Shown piece by piece: positions 8,796 through 16,873 of a stretch of 64,000 nucleotides of DNA. Numbering within the stretch: the first letter of the stretch is position 1; each line of letters starts with the position of its first letter. Origin of the DNA: an uncultured Ruminococcus sp. (GTDB taxonomy: Bacteria; Bacillota; Clostridia; UBA1212); contig CADAZX010000013.1 of assembly GCA_902792515.1 (NCBI GenBank), positions 1-64,000 on the forward strand, written 5' to 3'. The notes below the pieces were generated by a model, which saw nothing but the letters and a program-made list of their open reading frames with translations, had not been told where the DNA came from and did not search any database. A program made the position numbers and the translations under genes.

Positions 8796-9920
8796 ATGAA
8801 AAATGAAAACGGTTGCAAAAAGAACAACTATTTAGGCCGGCGCGGCGCGCGCAGGACATTTTTGACGCTTGCGGTTGCCGCCGTGCTTGCTCTCGTCTGC
8901 GCGGCGATTGCTTCGTGCGGACCTGCCGCGGAACCGGACAGAGACAAGGAAAAACCGACTGTGGCGATAATTTCGCTTCACACGCCCGACGCCGGCGAGA
9001 GGGCAACGGACGTTCCCGAAGCGACCGACTCCAATGAAGGCGAAGACAGGACGGCTGAACCCGGAGAGGCGACTGAGGCTCCGACTGCGGAACCGACCGC
9101 GACTCCAACGGCGACTCCAACGGCGACGCCGACGCCGACTCCCGAACCTGACCCGACGCCGTACAGGGACACGTTTATGGACCTTGACGCGTTCAAAAAC
9201 TTCTACGTGGTTCCCGGACAGCAGTACACGTTCGACTTCGGCGACACTTCAGGGTGGACGGTCGACACGCGCGGAATTATGTCCGCTTCTTTCGAGGGCG
9301 GAAAGCTCAAGGTCAACGCGAACTCGACAGGCTACGCCAAACTGAGCGGCCCTAGCGGTCAGCGCGGATACGTTTACGCCTCAAAAGCTGTCGAAAAAAC
9401 AGACGCCAGAAGGGTGCGCGACGGCTTCCCGTACTACATCTATTTCGAGAAGGGCTCCCACACGATGACTGTTTACACGGCCGACTCCGATGGATATTAC
9501 ACCGTTCCCGTGAGAACGATTAGCTCCGCAAGCGGCTCAACGCCTGCCAAAACGCCTGTCGGAACGTTCTCTCTCGGTGAGAAAATGCGCTGGAAGACGT
9601 TCAGCACGTACTGCCACGCGCAGTTCGGAATACAGTACTCACCCGGCGTGTTTCTGCACGGACCGTGCTACTCCGAGAAACGCGTGAATTCGATTCTCTC
9701 GCACTATTATAATACGATCGGCGAGAGCTCGTCCGGCGGCTGCCTCAGAATGCAGACCGGCAACATCTACTGGATCTACATAAACTGCCCTGAGGGCACT
9801 ACGCTTGAGATCGTCGACGGAAACCCGCGCGGAACGGCCTCCGAAAAGCCGGCTGAAATTCCCGAGGCGGCGTGCTACGATCCTACCGACCCGGCGCTTG
9901 CGGGAGTCAATACCAACTGA
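8796..9920 (+). CDS. lipoprotein with L,D-transpeptidase (YkuD) domain
   Basis: 374 aa. A membrane segment ends in a lipobox (IAS-Cys41), so the protein is probably anchored on the outer face of the membrane. Residues ~45-120 are a Thr/Pro/Glu-rich linker with an ATPTATPT-type repeat. The C-terminal YkuD domain carries the catalytic pattern: His288 (HGPCYS) and SSSGGCLRM with Cys316 and Arg318. It would form 3-3 peptidoglycan cross-links or attach or trim peptide stems. It may depend on an unusual SH3-like middle segment (about 130-200). A run of 23 basic/polar residues precedes the hydrophobic core. Start ATG has GGAGAAAG-type purine tract upstream. Confidence 0.9.
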   Translation: MKNENGCKKNNYLGRRGARRTFLTLAVAAVLALVCAAIASCGPAAEPDRDKEKPTVAIISLHTPDAGERATDVPEATDSNEGEDRTAEPGEATEAPTAEPTATPTATPTATPTPTPEPDPTPYRDTFMDLDAFKNFYVVPGQQYTFDFGDTSGWTVDTRGIMSASFEGGKLKVNANSTGYAKLSGPSGQRGYVYASKAVEKTDARRVRDGFPYYIYFEKGSHTMTVYTADSDGYYTVPVRTISSASGSTPAKTPVGTFSLGEKMRWKTFSTYCHAQFGIQYSPGVFLHGPCYSEKRVNSILSHYYNTIGESSSGGCLRMQTGNIYWIYINCPEGTTLEIVDGNPRGTASEKPAEIPEAACYDPTDPALAGVNTN

Positions 9921-9994
9921 TTTGATTTCACGCGGCGTTCCGGCAGCGCGTTTTCGCTTTACCAATCTCATTTTAAATTCGAAAGGACTAAGAT

Positions 9995-11281
9995 ATGGAT
10001 TTTTCAATGCTTCACCCGGCCGACCAGCTGGTAATGATGATGGAGAGAATATATTCGTACGGCATGACTACGACAAGCGGAGGCAACCTCTCGATCCTTG
10101 ACGACAACGGCGACATCTGGATAACGCCGGGCTCCGTCGACAAGGGCTCGCTTACGAGAGACGATATCGTGAGGGTGACGCCCGACGGCACCGTTATCGG
10201 AAACCACAAGCCCTCGAGCGAGTTCCCGGTCCACAAGAGGATCTACGAGACAAGACCGGATCTTCGCGCTGTACTTCACGCGCACCCGCCGGCACTTGTC
10301 GCGTTCAGCATTGTCAGGAAAAAGCCCGAGACGAGGCTCGTTCCCAACGTGGCGCAGATCTGCGGATCGGTAGATTTCGCGCTCTACGACGTTCCGGGAA
10401 GCATCGGCCTCAGTAAAAAGATCGCCGCGAAGTTCGGCGAGGGCCACAACGTGGTCATGCTTGAAAACCACGGAGTTTTCGTCGGGTCGACAAGCATTTT
10501 CGGCGCTTTCAAGGCGTTCGAGACGTTCGACTTCTGCGCAAGGCTTCAGATTGAAGCCCTAAAAGTAGGCAAAATCAGCGCGCTCACCGACGAGCAGATC
10601 GCTCTCTCGAAGGAGAAGCAGCACGCGAGAATGGACGAGTTCGTCAACCGCAACGTGACGTCCGAGGAGAAGGCAGCGCGCCGCGACATGGTGAAATTCA
10701 TCACGCGCGCCTACCGCCAGCAGCTGTTCACGAGCACGCAGGGAACGTTTTCGCAGAGGCTTTCCGACGGCACGTTCCTGATCACGCCTTACGACATAGA
10801 CAGAAAATACATCCAGCCCGAGGACATCGTCAAGATCCACGGAAACTGGTGCGAGCAGGGCAAGACGCCGTCGCGCTCGGTTCTCCTCCACAAAAGAATC
10901 TACGACGACCACCCTGAGATAAACTCGATAATCATCGCGCACTCGCCGCACATTATGGCCTTCGCGGTCAGCGACGCGGAATTCGATTCAAGAACGATCC
11001 CGGAGTCGTACATTATGCTCCGCGACGTCAAAAAGCTGCCGTTCGGCGTGAGTTTTATGGATCACGCGCTTGTCAGCAACACTATCTCGCACATGACGCC
11101 GATCGTGCTTCTCGAAAACGAGTGCGTTCTTGTCACGGGAGCGAGCCTCCTCAACGCGTTTGACAAGCTTGAGGTCATGGAGTACAGCGCGAAGGCGATT
11201 CTCGACACGTGCAATATCGGAAAGCTGGTGAAGATTTCCGACGCAGAGGTTAAGGAGCTCAGGGACGCGTTCAAGTTCTGA
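9995..11281 (+). CDS. tandem class II aldolase/adducin-domain protein
   Basis: 428 aa, about twice the ~210-220 aa of a single class II aldolase. The first domain (1-210) has Glu76 (PSSE), the zinc ligands His95 and His97 (HAHPP) and His159 (ENHG), so it looks catalytically competent, for example as a fuculose- or ribulose-phosphate type aldolase/epimerase. The second domain (about 225-428) aligns to the first, but the first zinc His is Ile, the ENH motif is ENE and the Glu is lost; only one His remains. It is therefore probably structural or regulatory. GAAAGGA lies before the ATG. The gene ends one base before a MITE-like element. Exact substrate unknown. Confidence 0.88.
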   Translation: MDFSMLHPADQLVMMMERIYSYGMTTTSGGNLSILDDNGDIWITPGSVDKGSLTRDDIVRVTPDGTVIGNHKPSSEFPVHKRIYETRPDLRAVLHAHPPALVAFSIVRKKPETRLVPNVAQICGSVDFALYDVPGSIGLSKKIAAKFGEGHNVVMLENHGVFVGSTSIFGAFKAFETFDFCARLQIEALKVGKISALTDEQIALSKEKQHARMDEFVNRNVTSEEKAARRDMVKFITRAYRQQLFTSTQGTFSQRLSDGTFLITPYDIDRKYIQPEDIVKIHGNWCEQGKTPSRSVLLHKRIYDDHPEINSIIIAHSPHIMAFAVSDAEFDSRTIPESYIMLRDVKKLPFGVSFMDHALVSNTISHMTPIVLLENECVLVTGASLLNAFDKLEVMEYSAKAILDTCNIGKLVKISDAEVKELRDAFKF

Positions 11282-11498
11282 GGAAGCGCTGATTTAATGC
11301 TCTTTACGCAAGCGGCGAATTTGCGTATAACTGCATGTGTGCGCTTTTGAACGTAGTTCGTTCATTTTCACCGTTTTGTAAGAATGAGGTGTCTTGCGAC
11401 AATTGCTGCCGCTTGCTTTGCGCGAGCTCCCCTCTCGCAGTACACTTGTACAGCTTCGGGGTCGCGCACGCAAAAATAGCTATTAACTTAGCGCTTCC
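11282..11498 (+). mobile_element. MITE-like element, short copy (217 bp)
   Basis: Bounded by imperfect terminal inverted repeats: GGAAGCGCTGATTTAAT at the left end and the complement of ATTAACTTAGCGCTTCC at the right. It shares with the element at 15167-15544 the left end through CTTTACGCAAGCGGC, a central block (GGTGTCT..CGACA, CTGCCGCTTGCTTT, GAGCTCCCC, CTCGCAGTA, TACAGCTTCGGG) and the right end AAAAATAGCTATTAA. GCAAGCGGC and GCCGCTTGC inside it form an internal inverted repeat. It contains no transposase. It begins immediately after the aldolase stop codon. Target duplications are not clear. Confidence 0.85.
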
Positions 11499-11554
11499 AT
11501 AGGGAAGGCTAAACCAATAAAACAATTCGCTGGAAGTGAAGGGCGGTGATTAAA

Positions 11555-13060
11555 ATGAGAAAAGTTGAGATTTTTGATTCGACATTGCGCGACGGCGAAC
11601 AGGCGCCCGGATTTTCGATGAATCTCAGCGAAAAGCTGTCGATGGCGAGGATTCTCGCACAGCTCGGAGCTGACGTGATCGAGGCCGGTTTCGCGGCGTG
11701 TTCGCAGGGGGATTTTGCGTGCGTGAAGGCCGTTGCAGACGAAATAAAGGGCGTCTCGGTCGCTTCGCTGTGCAGATGCACCGAAAAGGACTCGGAAATC
11801 GCCTGGAACGCGATCAAAAACGCCGAAAAACCGCTTCTCAACATTTTCATCGCGACGTCAGACCTGCACATGAAGGAAAAACTCGACATGACCCGCGAGC
11901 AGATCCTTGAGCGTGTGGCGGCTACGGTATCGTACGCGAAAACGCTCTGCCCGAATATCGAGTTTTCCGCGGAGGACGCAACGAGGTCGGACAGGAACTT
12001 TCTCGCGCAGGTGCTTAAAACCGCCGTCGCGAACGGCGCATCGGTCGTAAACATGGCGGACACTGTGGGATACGCGCAGCCGTGGGAGATCGAGGAGCTC
12101 GTCGCTTTTATGAAGAAGGAGCTCGCGGACTCAAATCCCCACAAGCTGTCGGTCCACTGCCACAACGACCTCGGACTCGCCACCGCCAACACTCTCGCGG
12201 CGATAAAAGCGGGTGCCGACAGAGTCGACGTCACGGTCAACGGAATAGGGGAGCGCGCGGGCAACGCGGCGCTTGAGGAGGTCGTGATGGCTCTTAAAAC
12301 GAGGCCGGACCTTTACGGCGCGGAAACGTCCGTCAACGCGAAAATGCTCTTCCCGGCCAGCCGCAAGCTCACGATGCTCACGGGCTGCAAGGTCCAGCCG
12401 AACAAGGCCGTCGTAGGCAAAAACGCTTTCGCCCACGAGGCGGGCATACACCAGCACGGAGTAATGAAAAATCCCGACACGTACGAGATCTTCCACCCTG
12501 AGGACGTCGGTTCGTCGATCGGGAGAATCATTCTCGGGAAGCACTCGGGAAGGCACGCGCTGCTCGACAGGATCGCCGAACTCGGTTTCGCGGAGCTTAC
12601 GGAAGAGCAGGTGAAGACGGTTTTCGAGAAGTTCAAGATACTCGCGGAGACTAAAAAGACCGTCGGGGACAGAGACATCGAAGCAATCGTCAGAAGCGAG
12701 GTGCTCGGGATCCCGGAGATCTACAAGCTCGACAAGTACGTGATCAACTCCGGAAACATTCTGAGCAACACGTGCAATATAAGGATCGTGAAGCGCGGAG
12801 ACGTTTTCCTCGACGGATTCGCGGCAGGCGAGGGCCCGATCGACGCCGCGTACAACGCGATAAACGACGCTCTCAAAAAGGACGCCAGGCTGCTCGACTA
12901 CGTTATAGAGTCGGTAACAGGCGGCACGGACGCGCAGGGTGCTGTCAGCGTTAAGATCGCTGTCGGCGAGAAGACCGTGAAGGGCTACGGCGTGAGCGTC
13001 AACATTTTCGAGGCGAGTATTTTCGCCTACCTCAACGCTTTGAACGCGCTCGAGGAGTGA
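11555..13060 (+). CDS. leuA: 2-isopropylmalate synthase
   Basis: About 501 aa. Condenses acetyl-CoA with 2-oxoisovalerate, the first committed step of leucine synthesis. The N-terminal catalytic TIM barrel has DSTLRDGEQAPGFSM, the metal-binding HCHNDLGLATANTLAA and NGIGERAGNAALEE; HEAGIHQHGV marks the flexible subdomain. The C-terminal ~130 residues are the LeuA allosteric dimerisation domain, so leucine feedback is likely. The ATG at 11555 is preferred over the GTG at 11546, for spacing to the GGGCGG tract. No leuBCD genes are in the window. Homocitrate or citramalate synthases are relatives, but the length and motifs fit LeuA. Confidence 0.93.
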   Translation: MRKVEIFDSTLRDGEQAPGFSMNLSEKLSMARILAQLGADVIEAGFAACSQGDFACVKAVADEIKGVSVASLCRCTEKDSEIAWNAIKNAEKPLLNIFIATSDLHMKEKLDMTREQILERVAATVSYAKTLCPNIEFSAEDATRSDRNFLAQVLKTAVANGASVVNMADTVGYAQPWEIEELVAFMKKELADSNPHKLSVHCHNDLGLATANTLAAIKAGADRVDVTVNGIGERAGNAALEEVVMALKTRPDLYGAETSVNAKMLFPASRKLTMLTGCKVQPNKAVVGKNAFAHEAGIHQHGVMKNPDTYEIFHPEDVGSSIGRIILGKHSGRHALLDRIAELGFAELTEEQVKTVFEKFKILAETKKTVGDRDIEAIVRSEVLGIPEIYKLDKYVINSGNILSNTCNIRIVKRGDVFLDGFAAGEGPIDAAYNAINDALKKDARLLDYVIESVTGGTDAQGAVSVKIAVGEKTVKGYGVSVNIFEASIFAYLNALNALEE

Positions 13061-13142
13061 TTAAAAAGCCGGAATCCGCAATCAAACGGCTGTCCGGTAA
13101 GATTTTCGATACGTACGCAGCCGCGGGCGCAGCGATTTTCTG

Positions 13143-13171
13143 TTGAAAACAGCCCCCCGGTGTGCTAATAT
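13143..13171 (+). promoter_or_regulatory. sigma-A type promoter for the pgk-tpiA fusion
   Basis: TTGAAA (13143-13148), a 17-bp spacer, TAATAT (13166-13171). It is placed about 30 bp upstream of AAAGGAG at 13193. Confidence 0.65.
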
Positions 13172-13209
13172 AAAAACGTATAAAATACATGCAAAGGAGA
13201 GTCCTTATT

Positions 13210-15159
13210 ATGGCCTATTATTGCAAAAAGACAATTGCCGACGTCGACTGCGCCGGCAAAAAAGTGATCGTCAGAGTCGACTTCAACGTCCCGTTTGACA
13301 GCGAAGGAAACATTTCCGACGACAAGCGCATCGTCGGCGCCGTGCCCACGATCAAGTACCTTCTCGAGAAGAACGCGGCCGTCATTCTCGTCTCCCACCT
13401 CGGAAGACCGAAGGGCGAGTTCAACATGAAGTACTCGATGGCACCCGCTTCGAAGCGTCTCGGCGAGCTCCTCGGCAGAGAGGTTATCCAGGCCACCGAC
13501 GTTATCGGACCTGACGCGAAGGCGAAAGCCGCGGCCCTCAAACCCGGTGAGATCATGATGCTCGAAAACGCGAGATTCCACAAGGAAGAGGAGAAAAACG
13601 ACCCCGAATTCGCGAAGGAACTCGCTTCCATGGCTGAGCTCTACGTTAACGACGCGTTCGGAACAGCCCACCGCGCTCACGCAACGACGGCCGGCATCGC
13701 CGACTATCTGCCCGCGGTTTCCGGCTTCCTTATCGAGAAGGAAATTGCCTTCCTCGGAAACGCCGTCAACAATCCGGAGCATCCGTTCGTCGCCATCCTC
13801 GGAGGCGCGAAGGTTGCCGACAAGCTTTCGGTCATCTCCAGCCTGCTTGAAAAGTGCGACACGCTCATCATCGGCGGCGGCATGGCTTACACCTTCCTGA
13901 ACGCGCAGGGCTACTCGATCGGTACGTCCCTCGTCGACCCGACCAAGATCGACTTCTGCAAAGAGATGCTCGAAAAAGCCGAAGCCCTCGGCAAAAAGCT
14001 GCTTCTCCCGGTAGACGCGGTCACGATTCCCGAGTTCCCGAACCCGATCGGCGCGCCTGTTGACACGCTCGTTTGCAAATCGACGGAAATGCCCGCCGAC
14101 AGAATGGGCTGCGACATCGGACCCGCAACACGCGAGCTCTTCGCGGAAGAGATCAGAAACGCTAAGACGGTCGTCTGGAACGGACCTATGGGCGTTTTCG
14201 AGAACCCGATCCTCGCAAAGGGAACTATCGCTGTCGCGCAGGCGCTTGCCTCGGCTGAAGCCACAACAATCGTAGGCGGCGGAGACAGTGCGGCTGCGGT
14301 CGAACAGCTCGGCTTCGCGGATTCCATCACCCACATCTCCACAGGCGGCGGCGCTTCCCTCGAATTTCTCGAAGGACGCGACCTTCCCGGCATCTCCTGC
14401 CTCGAAAACAAGGACAGAAAGATCGTTGCGGCAGGCAACTGGAAGATGAACAAGACTCCGAGCCAGGCTGCTGCCTTCATTAAGGAACTCGCCGAGGCTA
14501 CAAAGGGCTGCAAGAACGACGTTATCTGCGCCGTTCCGTACGTTGCGATTCCCGCGGCGCTCGAAGCCGCAAAAGGCACCCACATCAAGATTGCTGCCCA
14601 GAATATGGACTACCACGACAAGGGTGCTTACACCGGTGAGATTTCCGCCGAAATGCTCAAGGATCTCGGCGTTGAGTACGTGATCATCGGCCACTCCGAG
14701 AGACGTCAGTACTACAACGAGACAGACGAGTCCGTCAACCTGAAGGTCAAGCAGGCCCTCAAGTTCGGCATCACTCCGATCGTCTGCGTCGGCGAATCGA
14801 AGGACCAGAGACTTGCGGGCGTCACCAACGAGCTCGTTGCCTACCAGGTCGAGTACGCTCTGAACGGCGTCCGCGACTACCAGGCCGCAGGCATCATCAT
14901 CGCCTACGAGCCGATCTGGGCAATCGGAACCGGCCTTACCGCTACCGACGACCAGGCTCAGGAAGTCTGCAAGTCGATCCGCGAGACAGTCAAGAAGCTC
15001 TACGGCGCAAACGTATCCTCCGTGATCACCATCCAGTACGGCGGCAGCTGCAACGCAAAGAACGCGGCTGGCCTGTTCGCGATGGAGGACATCGACGGCG
15101 GTCTCGTCGGCGGCGCCAGCCTCAAGGTGCCGGATTTCACGGTCATCTGCAACAGCTGA
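13210..15159 (+). CDS. pgk-tpiA: phosphoglycerate kinase - triosephosphate isomerase fusion
   Basis: 649 aa bifunctional glycolytic enzyme in one uninterrupted frame. Residues 1-~395 are phosphoglycerate kinase (VDFNVPF start, [36 protein letters not shown]). After a short linker (LENKDRK), residues ~403-649 are triosephosphate isomerase, with NWKMN, His495 in IGHSERR, Glu567 in [11 protein letters not shown] and the phosphate-binding IQYGGS. All catalytic positions are kept in both halves. AAAGGAG at 13193-13199 selects the ATG at 13210, rather than the in-frame ATG at 13189. Such fusions are known from Thermotoga and some other lineages, but most Clostridia carry separate adjacent genes. 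A MITE-like element starts 7 bp after the stop. Confidence 0.96.
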   Translation: MAYYCKKTIADVDCAGKKVIVRVDFNVPFDSEGNISDDKRIVGAVPTIKYLLEKNAAVILVSHLGRPKGEFNMKYSMAPASKRLGELLGREVIQATDVIGPDAKAKAAALKPGEIMMLENARFHKEEEKNDPEFAKELASMAELYVNDAFGTAHRAHATTAGIADYLPAVSGFLIEKEIAFLGNAVNNPEHPFVAILGGAKVADKLSVISSLLEKCDTLIIGGGMAYTFLNAQGYSIGTSLVDPTKIDFCKEMLEKAEALGKKLLLPVDAVTIPEFPNPIGAPVDTLVCKSTEMPADRMGCDIGPATRELFAEEIRNAKTVVWNGPMGVFENPILAKGTIAVAQALASAEATTIVGGGDSAAAVEQLGFADSITHISTGGGASLEFLEGRDLPGISCLENKDRKIVAAGNWKMNKTPSQAAAFIKELAEATKGCKNDVICAVPYVAIPAALEAAKGTHIKIAAQNMDYHDKGAYTGEISAEMLKDLGVEYVIIGHSERRQYYNETDESVNLKVKQALKFGITPIVCVGESKDQRLAGVTNELVAYQVEYALNGVRDYQAAGIIIAYEPIWAIGTGLTATDDQAQEVCKSIRETVKKLYGANVSSVITIQYGGSCNAKNAAGLFAMEDIDGGLVGGASLKVPDFTVICNS

Positions 15160-15166
15160 TTTTGGC

Positions 15167-15544
15167 GGAACGCTGATTTAATGCTCTTTACGCAAGCGGC
15201 TGAAATTGTAAGGAAGAACTGAAGGTGAGTTATCCATTCCCCGGGCAGTTCGTCCTGACGATGAGAAAAGGTGTCTCACGACAGATTGACTGCCGCTTGC
15301 TTTTCAAGAGCTCCCCGCTCGCAGTATCTTCATACAGCTTCGGGAACTGCACTTTATGTTGCGGCCCTCACTTGACCGCTTCGCGGAATCGTTCATGCCG
15401 CCAACATAAAGCTGCGGCGTCGTTTATAAGGTAGAATCGCGTGGGTCTCGCGCGAGGGCGACTTTTAGCGCCAGCTAAACCGGAGACCAAGCGGAGACAC
15501 ACGCGGGTCCGCGCTCGAAAAAATAGCTATTAAATCAGTGTTCC
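15167..15544 (+). mobile_element. MITE-like element, long copy (378 bp)
   Basis: Terminal inverted repeats are GGAACGCTGATTTAAT (left, 15167) and the complement of ATTAAATCAGTGTTCC (right end, 15544); 15 of 16 positions match. It shares the left arm, central block and right arm with 11282-11498, in the same orientation. It differs by about 160 extra bp inserted between the CAGCTTCGGG block and the right end, and these form nested hairpins (see separate entry). No transposase is encoded. Both copies conserve a minus-strand reading frame of the type PKLYxxTAxGELxxSKRQ, either a remnant or chance. Confidence 0.88.
15353..15505. ncRNA. candidate structured RNA segment inside the long element
   Basis: Two adjacent folds are seen. 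First, TTTATGTTGCGGC (15353-15365) pairs with GCCGCCAACATAAA (15397-15410) with one bulge. Second, three nested stems: CGCGTG (15438-15443)/CACGCG (15500-15505), GGTCTC (15444-15449)/GAGACC (15483-15488), and TTTAGC (15464-15469)/GCTAAA (15474-15479) with a GCCA loop. The short element copy lacks this segment. The fold could act as RNA or as DNA cruciform; no transcript evidence can be seen. Confidence 0.5.
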
Positions 15545-15561
15545 TATTTAAACTAAGAGCC

Positions 15562-15640
15562 GGGAAGGCCCGCGCCGCTGACAGGATTCCGCAGCCGGTT
15601 TCGTTTTTGATTCCGGCTGCGGACGCGGCGGCGCGGCCCC
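15562..15640. repeat. nested GC-rich inverted repeat between element and next gene
   Basis: TCCGCAGCCGG (15588-15598) and CCGGCTGCGGA (15613-15623) pair perfectly. Outer GC-rich arms (GCGCCGC near 15572 and GCGGCGGCGC near 15625) extend the fold. There is no T-run after it; the T-rich stretch is in the loop. Possible transcription barrier or mRNA leader structure. Confidence 0.65.
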
Positions 15641-15657
15641 GGCGAATTGTATTTTCT

Positions 15658-15679
15658 CAGGGTGGTTTCAGGGTGGTTT
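15658..15679 (+). repeat. 11-bp tandem duplication covering the ribosome-binding site
   Basis: CAGGGTGGTTT occurs twice back to back (15658-15668, 15669-15679), ending one base before the ATG at 15681. The purine run GGGTGG is the only candidate ribosome-binding site, so the site is duplicated; the second copy has normal spacing. Confidence 0.85.
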
Positions 15680-15680
15680 T

Positions 15681-16844
15681 ATGAAGCGACGTTTTCGTGA
15701 TATTTCCACGGGAAATAAAATACAGATTGCGGCGATCATTATTATCTACGTGATCGCGGTCGCGGCTCTCGCGTGCGTGCTTTTGGAAGGCGCCGTGACA
15801 GCTCCGGGCGTTCTGCTCAACAGGCCCTTCGTAAAGTCATACCTGCGCAAAAACTACTCCGATCTTGAATACAAGCCCGTTTCGGCCGCTCCGTTCAACG
15901 AGAAACGCGATTTTCTCGGCGTCGATGTCGACGTCAAGGGCTACAGATACGTCTACAATGTTACCGGCGTTAAAGACGGATCCCACGGCTCGCTCAAGAC
16001 AGGGGACACGTTTTCGATCGAGGCTTACAACTACCGCGTGACTTACGACGAGATTTTCGCGGAATACGCCTGCGACAAGGAAATCAACCGCATTTTCGAC
16101 GAAAAAATGCTCGGTGAGTTTTCCGAATTTGCCGCCGCGGAGGAGCTTCAGTTTTCGCCTTTCGCGGTTAACGCCGACCTGATGGTGCCGCACGGCCGCT
16201 ACAATTCGACCGCCGCGGTCGAAAACCTGAAGGCTATGGAGGCGGACGGGTTTGTCAACAAGGCGGACATCGTTCTGCACGTTACAGGCCCGAAAACCGA
16301 TTTTGACACGTACAGAAAGAACATTTCCGCCATCGTGAGGTTCTACGCGTCAGATGACGGTTCGGAGGGCGCGAAGGTTTATGCCGGCGCGGACAAAAAT
16401 CTGCTGCCGCGTTATCTTCAGATCGTCTACTACTATTATAACGAGGCCGGCGAAAAGGTAATGCAGTTCGAGTCGCAGTTCACCGCAGCCGAGCTTAAAT
16501 ACACCGAAAACATGGCCGCGGCAGGCAACGACATCCACTACAAGGTCGAGCTGACCGAAAAGGAGACCGGCAAGCTTAAAGCCTACACAATCGTAAAAAA
16601 CGTCTACATCTACGTGATCCTCGCCGCAGTCGTAGTCCTCGCCGGACTCTGGGCGGTAAGGCGCGTCAGAAGGCTGCTTAAGCAGGGCGAGGATGCAAAA
16701 CCTGCTAAAAAGACAGAGAATTCAGGTGCGGGCGATTCGTCCGATGTTCCCGGGGAAACCGAAACCGGGGACGACGGAGAAACCGGAAACACGAATGAAG
16801 ATTCTTGCGGCGACACTGTCGGCAAAAACATAAACGAGGGCTGA
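15681..16844 (+). CDS. unrecognised bitopic membrane protein
   Basis: 387 aa, family not recognised. One membrane segment lies near the N-terminus (about residues 15-38, IQIAAIIIIYVIAVAALACVL region) and one near residues 308-328 (YIYVILAAVVVLAGLWAV). The ~270 residues between them are polar and probably extracytoplasmic, with mixed beta/alpha character and many Tyr/Asp. The C-terminal ~55 residues are an acidic Gly/Asn/Thr-rich cytoplasmic tail. It sits between pgk-tpiA and ilvB but has no evident link to either. Translation starts at ATG 15681 after a duplicated purine-rich site. Confidence 0.8.
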   Translation: MKRRFRDISTGNKIQIAAIIIIYVIAVAALACVLLEGAVTAPGVLLNRPFVKSYLRKNYSDLEYKPVSAAPFNEKRDFLGVDVDVKGYRYVYNVTGVKDGSHGSLKTGDTFSIEAYNYRVTYDEIFAEYACDKEINRIFDEKMLGEFSEFAAAEELQFSPFAVNADLMVPHGRYNSTAAVENLKAMEADGFVNKADIVLHVTGPKTDFDTYRKNISAIVRFYASDDGSEGAKVYAGADKNLLPRYLQIVYYYYNEAGEKVMQFESQFTAAELKYTENMAAAGNDIHYKVELTEKETGKLKAYTIVKNVYIYVILAAVVVLAGLWAVRRVRRLLKQGEDAKPAKKTENSGAGDSSDVPGETETGDDGETGNTNEDSCGDTVGKNINEG

Positions 16845-16873
16845 TCTGCCCTAGAAAAAGGTAATTTTTGAAA

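Noticed and set aside
11282-15544. Complete insertion sequence spanning both MITE-like copies
   Set aside because: The interval holds intact leuA and pgk-tpiA and no transposase; the copies are in the same orientation, so a composite transposon is not supported.
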